A stretch of 64,000 nucleotides of DNA from Leuconostoc kimchii IMSNU 11154 (GTDB taxonomy: Bacteria > Bacillota > Bacilli > Lactobacillales > Lactobacillaceae): assembly GCF_000092505.1 (NCBI RefSeq), contig NC_014136.1:1696501-1760500 (forward strand), read 5' to 3'. Of this stretch, positions 54,944-64,000 are shown piece by piece. The position numbers were made by a program, and so were the translations under genes. The notes under the pieces were generated by a model that was given only the letters and a program-made list of their open reading frames with translations, was not told where the DNA came from and did not search any database. Position 1 is the first letter of the stretch, and each line of letters begins with the position of its first letter.

Positions 54944-56094
54944 TGACAGTTGTTAACTTTGAAGCATTACAACAGTATCGCAGAGATCTGCATTTAATTC
55001 CTGAACTGGCATTAGAAGAACATCAGACTCATGCGTATTTATTAGAAAAAATAAAAAGTTGGCAGAATGATACGATGCGTATTCGCACTGTACCCGAATT
55101 ACCAACGGCTATTTTGGTGCGTTTTCAAGGCACTGATCCTAAGCGAACGATTGGTTATCGGACTGATATCGATGCGTTACCAATTGCTGAACAAACTGGG
55201 TTACCTTTTGAATCAACTCATCCTGGCATGATGCATGCATGTGGACATGATGTTCACATGAGTTTAGCTTTAGGCCTTGTCCATTATTTTAGTCAAAATC
55301 AGCCAAAAGATAATCTCGTTGTCTTTTTCCAACCGGCTGAAGAGGCTAAAAGTGGTGGTAAATTGGCTTATGATCTTGGTTTGTTTACTGATGAATGGCG
55401 TCCAGATGAGTTTTATGGTATTCACGACCAACCAGATTTACCGGCTGGGACACTGAGTACCTTAGATGGTACTTTGTTTGCTGGAACTGCTGAACTTAAA
55501 GTCGCTGTTCACGGGCAAGGCGGTCATGCCGCTTATCCGCATTTAGTGAAAGATCCAATTGTTGCTGCATCAGAATTGATTATGCAATTCCAAACAGTGG
55601 TGTCACGATCAGTGGATCCTATAAAGGGTGGTGTGGTAAGCATTGGTGTTATTAACGGTGGCCAAGCAAATAATGTTATTCCAGATGACGTTTATTTTGA
55701 AGGTACAGTACGTAGTATGACACGCGTTGGATTAGATTTGATGATGAAGAGAATCCGCCAAATTGCTGCTGGTGTTGCTTTAGCAAATGATATCACCATT
55801 GATGTCTCGCTAGAGAGTGGTAGCTATTTACCCGTAGAAAATAATTCAGCACTAGCACAACTAGTGATAACATTTATGCAATCTCGTGATGATATTGATT
55901 TTGAAGTGGCTCAACCGGCAATGACTGGTGAGGACTTTGGTTATTTATTACAACAGATTCCAGGAGTTATGCTGTGGTTAGGTGTCAATGATACCCATTC
56001 ATTGCATAGTCCAAAGTTAAATATTGACGAATCAGCACTACTGCCAGGATTTGAGGCATTAAAAAGTTTGATTGAATGGCGAATGGCGCATTAA
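54943..56094 (+). CDS. N-acetyldiaminopimelate deacetylase
   Basis: A 383-residue M20-family metallo-amidohydrolase that removes acetyl from N-acetyl-LL-diaminopimelate. It has RRDLHLIPELALEEHQT, the metal-site MMHACGHDVHMS, VVFFQPAEEAKSGG with the catalytic Glu pair, HGQGGHAAYPHLVKDP from the lid domain, and AMTGEDFGYLLQ near the end. The context between dapD and dapA fixes the substrate within this broad family. The N-acetyl-DAP aminotransferase is not in this operon. Confidence 0.9.
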   Translation: MTVVNFEALQQYRRDLHLIPELALEEHQTHAYLLEKIKSWQNDTMRIRTVPELPTAILVRFQGTDPKRTIGYRTDIDALPIAEQTGLPFESTHPGMMHACGHDVHMSLALGLVHYFSQNQPKDNLVVFFQPAEEAKSGGKLAYDLGLFTDEWRPDEFYGIHDQPDLPAGTLSTLDGTLFAGTAELKVAVHGQGGHAAYPHLVKDPIVAASELIMQFQTVVSRSVDPIKGGVVSIGVINGGQANNVIPDDVYFEGTVRSMTRVGLDLMMKRIRQIAAGVALANDITIDVSLESGSYLPVENNSALAQLVITFMQSRDDIDFEVAQPAMTGEDFGYLLQQIPGVMLWLGVNDTHSLHSPKLNIDESALLPGFEALKSLIEWRMAH

Positions 56095-56127
56095 AAAGCG
56101 ATGGCAAGTACAGTAGAGGGAAAAGCA

Positions 56128-57000
56128 ATGTATGAAAATATTAATTTAATTACGGCAATTATTACACCTTTTAATGCAGCAAATGATATTGACTACCCAG
56201 CCTTAAAAAATGTGATTGATGATTTGCTCAATCATGGCACGCAAGGTTTTGTGATAGCTGGTACAACTGGAGAATCACCAACATTAACGCATCAAGAAAA
56301 GCTAACGCTGACACAATATATCGCTGATTACGTCGGGGACAAAGCATTGCTAATTGCTAATGCTGGGACAAATAATACGGCGGAGTCTGTTATTAATGCA
56401 CGCGAACTGAGTGAGATAGCTCGTGTCGATGCGATTTTAGCAGTGACACCTTATTATAATAAACCCAGTCAATCCGGTATGATTGCCCACTTTACTGCGA
56501 TTGCTGATGCTGCGTCAAAACCTGTGATGTTATATAATATTCCAGGCCGGTCGGCAGTTGGACTGACAGTAGCAAGCGTCGTTGCATTGGCCCAACATGA
56601 TAATATTAATGCGATTAAGGAAACAACTTCGGCAGAATTCATTGGTGCCGAAATTGAGCAAACACAGGCTGTTGACTTTGCTGTTTACACGGGTGAAGAT
56701 GCCCAAACATTGGCGGCGTATGCACAAGGTGGCGCGGGGACCATTTCAGTTGCCTCACATTTATATGGTGATGAAATGACTGCGTTATTTGCAGCAATGA
56801 ATGCTAATGATTGGCGTGAGGCCGGTCGTCTGCAGCGTTATTTAACACCACGAATGAACGCGTTGTTTGCATTTCCGTCGCCAGCACCAGTTAAAGCAAA
56901 ATTGAGTGAAGTTGGCATGGTTAAAAATATTGTGCGGTTACCAATTGCACCTTTGACAAATGACGAACAACAAAAGCTGAATCAATTATTGGGGGAATGA
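56128..57000 (+). CDS. dapA: 4-hydroxy-tetrahydrodipicolinate synthase
   Basis: About 290 residues from ATG 56128 (MYENINLITAIITPFN), with AGAGGGA upstream; the frame is open from 56101. It condenses pyruvate and aspartate semialdehyde. It has VIAGTTGESPTLTHQEK, AVTPYYNKPSQSGMIAHF with the catalytic-triad Tyr, VMLYNIPGRSAVGL, and AIKETTSAEF with the Schiff-base lysine. Confidence 0.94.
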   Translation: MYENINLITAIITPFNAANDIDYPALKNVIDDLLNHGTQGFVIAGTTGESPTLTHQEKLTLTQYIADYVGDKALLIANAGTNNTAESVINARELSEIARVDAILAVTPYYNKPSQSGMIAHFTAIADAASKPVMLYNIPGRSAVGLTVASVVALAQHDNINAIKETTSAEFIGAEIEQTQAVDFAVYTGEDAQTLAAYAQGGAGTISVASHLYGDEMTALFAAMNANDWREAGRLQRYLTPRMNALFAFPSPAPVKAKLSEVGMVKNIVRLPIAPLTNDEQQKLNQLLGE

Positions 57001-57003
57001 TTT

Positions 57004-57729
57004 ATGTCAAAAATAATTTTGGCGGGTGGTTTTGGAAAATTAGGATTAGCGATTCAAGCTGGTCTGGCAGAAACAAATTATGACATTGTAGGTGTTTTAA
57101 GTGGCCATAGTCATGAAAGTCAGTATCCAGTATGGACGTCGCTAGATCAAATCAACGTATCGGCAGATATTTTTTTAGATGTTAGTACGCCTCAAACTGT
57201 CTTCAATAATGCACTGTGGGCAATTGAACATCATATGGCGGTTATTATTGGCGCAACAGGGTTAACTGATGATCAAATTGATACGTTGCGCGAAAAATCA
57301 GAACGTGGCGTGTTGATTGTGCCTAATTTCAGTCTTTCAGCAGTTTTATTGATGCAATTTTCACAATTAGCGGCTCAATACTTTCCTGATGTTGAAATTG
57401 TTGAGACACATAACCCCAAAAAGGTTGATGCACCTTCAGGTACCGCCGTACAAACTGCTAAACTAATAGCAAAAGCACGCATCGAAGAACCAGTTAAGTC
57501 AAGTGAAGGCGCGGCGCGTGGGCAGCGTGTAGCAGATGTTGCTGTGCATGCGATGCGTTTACCAGGTTATATTGCACAACAAAGTGTTTATTTTGGTGGC
57601 ATCGATGAACAGTTGACGTTAACCCAAAGTACGACTAGTAGGGCAGCTTTCGTGCCAGGGGTTTTACGTGCGCTGGCAGGTGTTGAAAAAATAACAGACT
57701 TAAAGATTGGGCTTGATAGTGTTTTGTAA
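57004..57729 (+). CDS. dapB: 4-hydroxy-tetrahydrodipicolinate reductase
   Basis: A 241-residue NAD(P)H-dependent reductase, slightly shorter than usual. The nucleotide-binding N terminus is ILAGGFGKLGLAIQAGL. GATGLTDDQI and VPNFSLSAVLLMQFSQLAA are family blocks. The catalytic stretch reads ETHNPKKVDAPSGTA: the first His and the Lys are kept, while the second His of E. coli DapB is Asn. Last gene of the lysine operon, followed by a terminator. Confidence 0.93.
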   Translation: MSKIILAGGFGKLGLAIQAGLAETNYDIVGVLSGHSHESQYPVWTSLDQINVSADIFLDVSTPQTVFNNALWAIEHHMAVIIGATGLTDDQIDTLREKSERGVLIVPNFSLSAVLLMQFSQLAAQYFPDVEIVETHNPKKVDAPSGTAVQTAKLIAKARIEEPVKSSEGAARGQRVADVAVHAMRLPGYIAQQSVYFGGIDEQLTLTQSTTSRAAFVPGVLRALAGVEKITDLKIGLDSVL

Positions 57730-57771
57730 TATACAGATAAACATATATGTATTTTGACCATCATCATTTAT

Positions 57772-57793
57772 AGCGGAGAAATCCGCTTTTTTT
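57772..57793 (+). terminator. Terminator of the lysine operon
   Basis: AGCGGA-GAAA-TCCGCT followed by T6. Confidence 0.85.
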
Positions 57794-57914
57794 GTGCATG
57801 AAATGATAGTTTTGGATTTGTGTTTAAGTTAAAATAAATCAACGTTAGAGTAGTTCTTCTATACTTTTAATGATACAAAATTCATAATAATACTAGGATT
57901 TTGTTTAACTTATG

Positions 57915-57923
57915 TGATACAAT
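57915..57923 (+). promoter_or_regulatory. Extended -10 promoter of the MucBP adhesin
   Basis: TGATACAAT (TGn then TACAAT) about 60 bases before the start codon. No convincing -35 accompanies it. Confidence 0.45.
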
Positions 57924-57984
57924 ATTTTGGAAGATTGATTAACGGTAATCAATTAAAATTGAAGTATGAGGGGGCATAATTTTA

Positions 57985-60900
57985 ATGCAGAATCAAAAGA
58001 AGATTATTAAATTGTATAAATCTGGTAAGTTGTGGGTAACAGCAGCAATCGTTGTTGGGGGTATGATTGTTAGTACAACAGTTTCCGCAGATACCAATGG
58101 TGAGGCAGTTAATGTCAATATGTCAACTCATCAGGATACAACTGCGCAAAAGTCGTTAGTAAGTGAACAAACGCCATCGACCGATGAGGCAGCAAAGTCG
58201 TCAGTAAGTGAACAAACGCAACCGACTGATGAAGCAGCAAAATCGTCAGTAAATAATCAAACGCAGTCGATTGATGAGACAGCAAAGTCGTCAGTAAGTG
58301 AACAACCACAATCACCTGATGAGACAGCTAAGACGTCAGTAGATAATCAACCACAATCACCTGATGAGACAACGAATACGTCAGTAGATAATCAAACAGT
58401 AGATACAGCTGAGTCAACAACAAAATCCTCAGCGGATGCTGTAGCACCTAGCAATGATATTGCTGTTAAGACATCGAAAAGTAGTCAGGCATTAGATCAA
58501 ACAGCTAGTGACACGCAAACAACTTGGGAACGAGATAAATCTGCGCAAACCAATAATTCTGATAATAATCCTGTTAGCAATGAAGCAGGTGAATATTGGC
58601 CGGATACAAAGGGTCAATCTATTAAAGATTACGATAAAACAGAAACTAGGGACCTATTACAGACAACAACATTTACTGACGGGTACAATCCAACGCCGGT
58701 ATTAAAGCAGTCTAGTGATTTATCTTTGTACGTGAGTGGGCAAAAAGTTGATATTGGTACGTTGAAAGATGATGATAGTTTAGGGACAGCAAAAGCGCCT
58801 AATTCAGAGTATCCAGGACATAGTTCTTCAGGACATTCACGGTTACTCAAAACATCTGATTTAGGACAAGATACTTACTTCTATGCAAAAGATGTTATGC
58901 GTATCAAAAATCAAGACACGAACAAGTATGAATCGTATGACATGAGGTGGACGTTGCAATCTGTTAATTATGGTAATGAACAATCAATGATTGCATTGGG
59001 TATTAAAGGAACTATTGACGGCGGTGGGACAACATTATTAAATGTGGGATCTGGTTGGCAGATGGCGCAATTGGGGAACTTTTTCAATACGCACATTCAA
59101 TTTTTTAAAAATATTAATTACGCTGATCAAAATGAACAACTGACACCTGATGAAGCAATTTCAAAGGGATTAGTTGAAGCGGCTGCTGTGTTAATTCATT
59201 TTGGCGTGTCAGATATTGATGCAAGCGAAGCGATTGAAATCACAGATTCTGTGATTAAAAAAGTATACGTGGACAATGAGTCACAGTTGGCCTATCAAAA
59301 AACTGATGATGGTTATTTAGCTGTGACCAGAAAATACGATGATCCATCTGATGTATCGGATGTTAAGGGAGCAACATCACCAGTTAATGAAAAAAAAGTC
59401 ACTGTGTTATTTGAAATGGATGTTCCTAAAGAAGGATTTGATTATTCTATCGCCACAATTGGCACCAAAAAAAATAATGATGGTGAAATACAATTAGGTC
59501 AAGGTAGTAAAGTAGATCCTTCATTATTGTCAACAATGAAGTATGAAGAACCATTAAGTGTTAACTTTCAAGATCAACAAGGTAATCAATTAATACCTTC
59601 AAAGGCAGATATTGGGATAATAGGAAATAAATATAACACTGATATAACACAACCTGTTCAAATTCCAGGATATCATTTGGTAAAAACGTTAGGAAAGGCA
59701 GATGGCGTCTATGTTGATGGCAATAACGAAATCACTCATGTTTATGCCAAAGATCAGGGTAACTTGGTTGTCAACTATGTGGATAAGTCTGGCAATGTGT
59801 TGGCAACAGCAGACAAGACAACAGCTGATACAAACCAAGATTACACAACAGAACCAAAGGCAATTGACGGTTACGATCTCGTACCGGAAAAGACAACTGG
59901 TGACGTGACAGGTCAATATCCAGCAGACGGCGAAACCAAAGAAGTGACCTACGTTTATGGTCAACAAGGCCAACATACTACTAATTACGTTGATGAAGAT
60001 GGTAAGACACTTGTACCGACAGACACGACTAAGGGACCGAAAGATACTGATTATACAACGACACCAGCCGAAATTCCTGGTTATCACTTAGTACCAGACA
60101 AGACAACGGGTGACGAAACTGGTAAATATGATACGGGCAAGAAAACAGAAACAACATACGTCTATGCCAAAGATCAGGGTAACTTGGTTGTTAACTATGT
60201 CGATGAAAACGGCAATGTGTTATCACCAGCAGACAAGACAACAGCTGATACAAACCAAGTTTACACAACAGAACCAAAGTCAATTGACGGTTACGACCTT
60301 GTACCAACCAAGACAGCCGGTGACGTTACTGGCCAATATCCAGAAAATGGCGAAACCAAAGAAGTGACCTACGTTTATGGCAAACAAGGTCAACATACCA
60401 CCAATTACGTTGACGAAGATGGTCATGTTCTCGTGCCAGCAGAACAGACTCAAGGACCAAAAGATACCGATTATACAACCATACCCGCCGAAATTCCTGG
60501 CTATCATGTCGTACCGGAAAAGACAATAGGCGACGAAACTGGTAAGTATGATACAGGCAAGACGACGGAAACAACTTACGTCTATGCCAAGGATCAAGGT
60601 AGCTTAGTTGTCAATTATGTCGGTGAAGCAGGCAATGTGTTATCACCATCCGATTCATCAACTCAGGACAGCGGTGAAGCTTATATCACCACACCAAAGT
60701 CAATTGACGGTTATGATTTCGTACCGGAAAAGACAACGGGTGACGTGACAGGTCAATATCCAGCAAATGGTCAAACTAAAGAAGTAACCTATGTTTACGG
60801 GCAACAAGGCCAACACACTACGAACTACGTTGATGAAAATGGGAATGTCTTAGTGCCTGCAGAGCAAACTCAAGGATCGAAGGATACAGATTATACAACA

Positions 60901-63900
60901 ACACCAGCAGAAATTCCTGGTTATCACTTAGTACCAGAAAAGACAACAGGTGACAACACTGGTAAGTACGACACAGGTAAGACAACAGATACCACCTATG
61001 TTTATGCCAAAGATCAAGGAAGTTTAGTAGTCAATTATGTCGATGAAAGTGATGCAGTGTTATCCCCAGCAGAGAAGACAACAGCTGATACTAACCAAGA
61101 TTACACAACGACACCAAAGTCAATTGACGGTTACGATCTCGTACCGGAAAAGACAACAGGCGACGTGACAGGTCAATATCCAGCAAATGGTCAAACTAAA
61201 GAAGTAACCTATGTTTACGGGCAACAAGGTCAACACACTACGAACTACGTTGATGAAAATGGGAATGTCTTAGTGCCTGCAGAGCAAACTCAAGGACCGA
61301 AGGATACAGATTATACAACGAGCCCAACTGAAATTCCTGGTTATCACTTAGTACCAGAAAAGACAACAGGCGACGAAATTGGTAAGTATGATACAGGCAA
61401 GACAACGGAAACAACGTATGTCTACGCCAAGGATCAAGGTAGCTTAGTTGTCAATTATGTCGATGAAAACGGATCAGTGTTGTTATCAGCCGATTTATCA
61501 ACAAAGGATAGTGGCGAAGCCTACACAACAACACCAAAGTCAATTGACGGTTACGATCTTGTTCCATCAAAGACAACAGGTGACGTGACGGGTCAATATC
61601 CAGCAGACGGCGAAACCAAAGTAGTAACGTATGTCTACGGCAAACAAGGTCAACATACGACTAATTATGTGGATGAAGATGGTAAGACACTTGTACCAAC
61701 GGACACGACTAAGGGACCAAAGGATACCGATTATCAGACAACACCAGCAGAGATTCCTGGCTACCATGTCGTACCAAACAAGACAACGGGTGACGAAACT
61801 GGTAAGTACGATACAGGTAAGACAACAGAAACAACCTATGTCTATGCTAAGGATCAGGGTAACTTGGTTGTGAACTATGTCGATGAAAATAGCGTGGTGT
61901 TATCACCAGCCGATTCATCAACTCAGGACAGCGGTGAAACTTATACCACCACACCAAAGGTAATTGATGGTTACGACCTCGTACCAACCAAGACAGCCGG
62001 TGACGTTACTGGCCAATATCCAGAAAATGGCGAAACCAAAGAAGTGACCTACGTTTATGGCAAACAAGGTCAACATACCACAAATTACGTTGACGAAGAT
62101 GGTAAGACGCTTGTGCCTGCAGAGCAGACTCAAGGACCGAAAGATACAGATTATACAGCTACACCAGCTGAAATCCCTGGTTATCACTTAGTACCGGAAA
62201 AGACAACGGGTGATGAAACTGGTAAGTATGATACGGGTAAGACAACGGATACAACGTATGTTTATGCTAAGGATCAGGGTAACTTGGTTGTCAACTATGT
62301 CGATGAAAGTGGTGCAGTGTTATCACCAGCCGATTCATCAACTCAGGACAGCGGTGAAGAGTATACAACGACACCAAAGAATATTGACGGTTACGATCTT
62401 GTTCCATCAAAGACAACAGGTGACGTGACAGGTCAATATCCAAACGATGGCGAAACCAAAGAAGTAACCTATGTCTATGGTAAACAAGGTCAACATACGA
62501 CCAATTATGTGGATGAAAATGGTAATGTCTTAGTGCCAGCTGAACACACTCAAGGACCAAAAGATACCAATTATACAACGACACCAGCTGAAATACCTGG
62601 TTATCATGTCGTACCAGAAAAGACAACCGGCGACGAAACCGTTAAGTATGATACAGGCAAGACAACAGATACCACGTATGTTTATGCCAAAGATCAAGGA
62701 AATCTAATAGTCAACTACGTTGATGAAAGTGGTCAAGCAATTGCTGGGAAAGAGTCATCAACTAAGAATAGTGGTGAAGATTACACAACGACGCCAAAGA
62801 ATATTGACGGTTACGATCTTGTTCCATCAAAAACAACCGGCAACATAAATGGTCAATATCCAACAAATGGGCAAACAGCTGAAGTAACCTATGTTTACGG
62901 CAAACAAGGTCAACATACCACAAATTACGTTGACGAAGATGGTAAGACACTTGTACCAACAGACACTACCAATGGACCGAAGGATACGAATTATACAACG
63001 ACACCAACAAAAATACCTGGTTATCACTTAGTACCGGAAAAGACAACGGGTGACAACACTGGTAAGTATGATACAGGTAAGACAACAGATACCACGTATG
63101 TTTATGCCAAAGATCAAGGAAATTTGGTTGTCAACTATGTGGATGAGTCTGGTAACGTGTTATCATCAGCCGATTCATCAACTAAGAACAGTGGTGAAGA
63201 TTATACAACGACACCAAAGAATATTGACGGTTACGATCTCGTACCGGAAAAGACAACGGGTGACGTTACAGGTCAATATCCAAACGATGGCGAGACTAAA
63301 GAAGTAACGTATGTTTACGGTAAACAAGGTCAACACAAGACCAATTATGTTGACGAAGATGGTAAGACGCTTGTGCCTGCAGAGCAGACTCAAGGACCGA
63401 AAGATACAGATTATACAGCTATACCAGCTGAAATCCCTGGTTATCACTTAGTACCGGAAAAGACAACGGGTGATGAAACTGGTAAGTATGATACGGGTAA
63501 GACAACGGATACAACGTATGTTTATGCTAAGGATCAGGGTAACTTGGTTGTGAATTATGTCGATGAAAACGGCAATGTGTTATCCCCAGCCGATTCATCA
63601 ACTCAGGACAGCGGTGAAACTTATACCACCACACCAAAGGTAATTGATGGTTACGACCTCGTACCAACCAAGACAACGGGTGACATCACAGGTCAATATC
63701 CAGCAGATGGTGAAACTAAAGACGTAACGTATGTTTATGGTCAACAAGGGCAACATACAACCAACTACGTTGATGAAGCTGGTCATGTTTTGGTTCCAAC
63801 TGAACACACTCAAGGACCAAAGGATACCGATTACCAGACAACACCAGCAGAGATTTCAGGCTATCATGTCGTACCCGACAAGACAACGGGTGACGAAACT

Positions 63901-64000
63901 GGTAAGTACGACACAGGTAAGACAACAGATACCACCTATGTCTATGCCAAGGATCAAGGAAATCTAATAGTCAACTATGTCGATGAATCTGGTCAAGTGA
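57985..64000 (+). CDS. Giant MucBP-repeat surface adhesin (runs off the right edge)
   Basis: An open frame of at least 2,005 codons from ATG 57985 (ribosome site GAGGGGG) to the window end. Residues 1-36 are a KxYKxGKxW export signal (IKLYKSGKLWVTAA, then cleavage-like TVSAD). Residues 56-140 contain five to six 15-residue Ser/Thr/Gln repeats. Residues of about 190-520 are a unique domain of unknown fold, possibly the binding head. A first MucBP-like unit (LSVNFQDQQGNQLIPS) is followed from about residue 589 by an array of 140-residue super-repeats, each of two MucBP-like halves. The halves are typified by LVVNYVDENGNVLSPA with DGYDLVPEKTTGDVTGQY, and by HTTNYVDEDGKTLVP with IPGYHLVPEKTTGDETGKY. 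The wall anchor must lie beyond the window. Probable role: adhesion to mucin-like or polysaccharide ligands. Confidence 0.93.
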   Translation, partial: MQNQKKIIKLYKSGKLWVTAAIVVGGMIVSTTVSADTNGEAVNVNMSTHQDTTAQKSLVSEQTPSTDEAAKSSVSEQTQPTDEAAKSSVNNQTQSIDETAKSSVSEQPQSPDETAKTSVDNQPQSPDETTNTSVDNQTVDTAESTTKSSADAVAPSNDIAVKTSKSSQALDQTASDTQTTWERDKSAQTNNSDNNPVSNEAGEYWPDTKGQSIKDYDKTETRDLLQTTTFTDGYNPTPVLKQSSDLSLYVSGQKVDIGTLKDDDSLGTAKAPNSEYPGHSSSGHSRLLKTSDLGQDTYFYAKDVMRIKNQDTNKYESYDMRWTLQSVNYGNEQSMIALGIKGTIDGGGTTLLNVGSGWQMAQLGNFFNTHIQFFKNINYADQNEQLTPDEAISKGLVEAAAVLIHFGVSDIDASEAIEITDSVIKKVYVDNESQLAYQKTDDGYLAVTRKYDDPSDVSDVKGATSPVNEKKVTVLFEMDVPKEGFDYSIATIGTKKNNDGEIQLGQGSKVDPSLLSTMKYEEPLSVNFQDQQGNQLIPSKADIGIIGNKYNTDITQPVQIPGYHLVKTLGKADGVYVDGNNEITHVYAKDQGNLVVNYVDKSGNVLATADKTTADTNQDYTTEPKAIDGYDLVPEKTTGDVTGQYPADGETKEVTYVYGQQGQHTTNYVDEDGKTLVPTDTTKGPKDTDYTTTPAEIPGYHLVPDKTTGDETGKYDTGKKTETTYVYAKDQGNLVVNYVDENGNVLSPADKTTADTNQVYTTEPKSIDGYDLVPTKTAGDVTGQYPENGETKEVTYVYGKQGQHTTNYVDEDGHVLVPAEQTQGPKDTDYTTIPAEIPGYHVVPEKTIGDETGKYDTGKTTETTYVYAKDQGSLVVNYVGEAGNVLSPSDSSTQDSGEAYITTPKSIDGYDFVPEKTTGDVTGQYPANGQTKEVTYVYGQQGQHTTNYVDENGNVLVPAEQTQGSKDTDYTTTPAEIPGYHLVPEKTTGDNTGKYDTGKTTDTTYVYAKDQGSLVVNYVDESDAVLSPAEKTTADTNQDYTTTPKSIDGYDLVPEKTTGDVTGQYPANGQTKEVTYVYGQQGQHTTNYVDENGNVLVPAEQTQGPKDTDYTTSPTEIPGYHLVPEKTTGDEIGKYDTGKTTETTYVYAKDQGSLVVNYVDENGSVLLSADLSTKDSGEAYTTTPKSIDGYDLVPSKTTGDVTGQYPADGETKVVTYVYGKQGQHTTNYVDEDGKTLVPTDTTKGPKDTDYQTTPAEIPGYHVVPNKTTGDETGKYDTGKTTETTYVYAKDQGNLVVNYVDENSVVLSPADSSTQDSGETYTTTPKVIDGYDLVPTKTAGDVTGQYPENGETKEVTYVYGKQGQHTTNYVDEDGKTLVPAEQTQGPKDTDYTATPAEIPGYHLVPEKTTGDETGKYDTGKTTDTTYVYAKDQGNLVVNYVDESGAVLSPADSSTQDSGEEYTTTPKNIDGYDLVPSKTTGDVTGQYPNDGETKEVTYVYGKQGQHTTNYVDENGNVLVPAEHTQGPKDTNYTTTPAEIPGYHVVPEKTTGDETVKYDTGKTTDTTYVYAKDQGNLIVNYVDESGQAIAGKESSTKNSGEDYTTTPKNIDGYDLVPSKTTGNINGQYPTNGQTAEVTYVYGKQGQHTTNYVDEDGKTLVPTDTTNGPKDTNYTTTPTKIPGYHLVPEKTTGDNTGKYDTGKTTDTTYVYAKDQGNLVVNYVDESGNVLSSADSSTKNSGEDYTTTPKNIDGYDLVPEKTTGDVTGQYPNDGETKEVTYVYGKQGQHKTNYVDEDGKTLVPAEQTQGPKDTDYTAIPAEIPGYHLVPEKTTGDETGKYDTGKTTDTTYVYAKDQGNLVVNYVDENGNVLSPADSSTQDSGETYTTTPKVIDGYDLVPTKTTGDITGQYPADGETKDVTYVYGQQGQHTTNYVDEAGHVLVPTEHTQGPKDTDYQTTPAEISGYHVVPDKTTGDETGKYDTGKTTDTTYVYAKDQGNLIVNYVDESGQV
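58150..58404 (+). repeat. 45-bp tandem repeats in the adhesin N terminus
   Basis: Units begin (AAG/AAA)TCGTCAGTA at 58150, 58195, 58240, 58285, 58330 and 58375, encoding a 15-residue unit like SSVSEQTQPTDEAAK. They form a flexible, probably glycosylated spacer. Confidence 0.85.
59749..64000 (+). repeat. 420-bp tandem MucBP super-repeats
   Basis: The block AA(A/G)GATCA(G/A)GG recurs at 59749, 60169, 60589, 61009, 61429, 61849, 62269, 62689, 63109, 63529 and 63949. That is ten complete units and the start of an eleventh, every one exactly 420 bp. Within each unit the two halves are about 71 and 69 codons. Units differ by many silent and some coding changes. Confidence 0.95.

Noticed and set aside
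59689..63925. Many antisense ORFs of 60-130 codons across the adhesin repeats
   Set aside because: They recur with the 420-bp repeat, have no ribosome sites and lie opposite a long sense frame; they are shadows of repetitive coding sequence.

Overview
The window looks like a chromosomal segment of a low-GC heterofermentative lactic acid bacterium, most likely Leuconostoc or a close relative in the Leuconostocaceae. The reasons are a TPP-dependent phosphoketolase, a cysteine-free L32 ribosomal protein, the YjbH-like/relQ/nadK/rluD block, the acetylated branch of the lysine pathway, and KxYKxGKxW/MucBP surface proteins. The genus is an inference from gene content. I saw no tRNA, rRNA or CRISPR array.

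Layout. 1-14.5 kb is an AT-rich wall-polysaccharide locus: the end of a priming sugar transferase, a GT4 glycosyltransferase, a Stealth phosphotransferase, the TagGH exporter, two GT2-TagF fusion proteins, a stand-alone TagF-like enzyme, an esterase-like/XcbB-like protein and a pyruvyl transferase. It ends at a strong terminator. 14.9-17.4 kb holds rmlC, rmlB and rmlD (no rmlA in view). 17.5-22.2 kb is a decayed accessory patch: a membrane gene split by an in-frame stop, an AraC-type regulator, and an IS3-family element sitting between the front of a KxYKxGKxW protein and the back of a DUF916/DUF3324 (WxL-interacting) protein.

22.4-34.5 kb is mostly housekeeping: panE, msrA, rnz, recJ, apt, a methyltransferase-like gene, a YjbH-like adaptor, relQ-nadK-rluD, mgtE and an LCP ligase. 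34.6-38.3 kb is argG-argH-argF, which would turn ornithine into arginine. A DHA2-type exporter and the phosphoketolase gene follow on the minus strand.

The most striking locus is 42.5-45.0 kb. A TPP riboswitch with its own terminator precedes three genes: a nucleoside/nucleotide N-ribosidase, a thymidylate-synthase-like protein carrying the Asn-to-Asp change that marks cytidylate hydroxymethylases, and a SAM methyltransferase. That is the enzyme set expected for bacimethrin (2-methoxy-HMP), a thiamine antivitamin. The operon diverges from the gene for TPP-dependent phosphoketolase.

45.0-52.5 kb carries fbpA/rqcH, cutC, rpmF, NAD-salvage genes (pnuC with a structured leader, and a NAMPT-like enzyme in an operon with two helix-turn-helix proteins), a deoxyribosyltransferase and a DedA protein. 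52.5-57.7 kb is a lysine/diaminopimelate operon (lysA, dapD, N-acetyl-DAP deacetylase, dapA, dapB) behind a consensus promoter and a lysine riboswitch. From 57985 to the window end runs the start of a giant MucBP adhesin, with ten complete 420-bp super-repeats and no indel between repeat anchors. Several genes (panE, rnz, rluD) share an unusual arrangement in which a hairpin lies between the Shine-Dalgarno sequence and the start codon.
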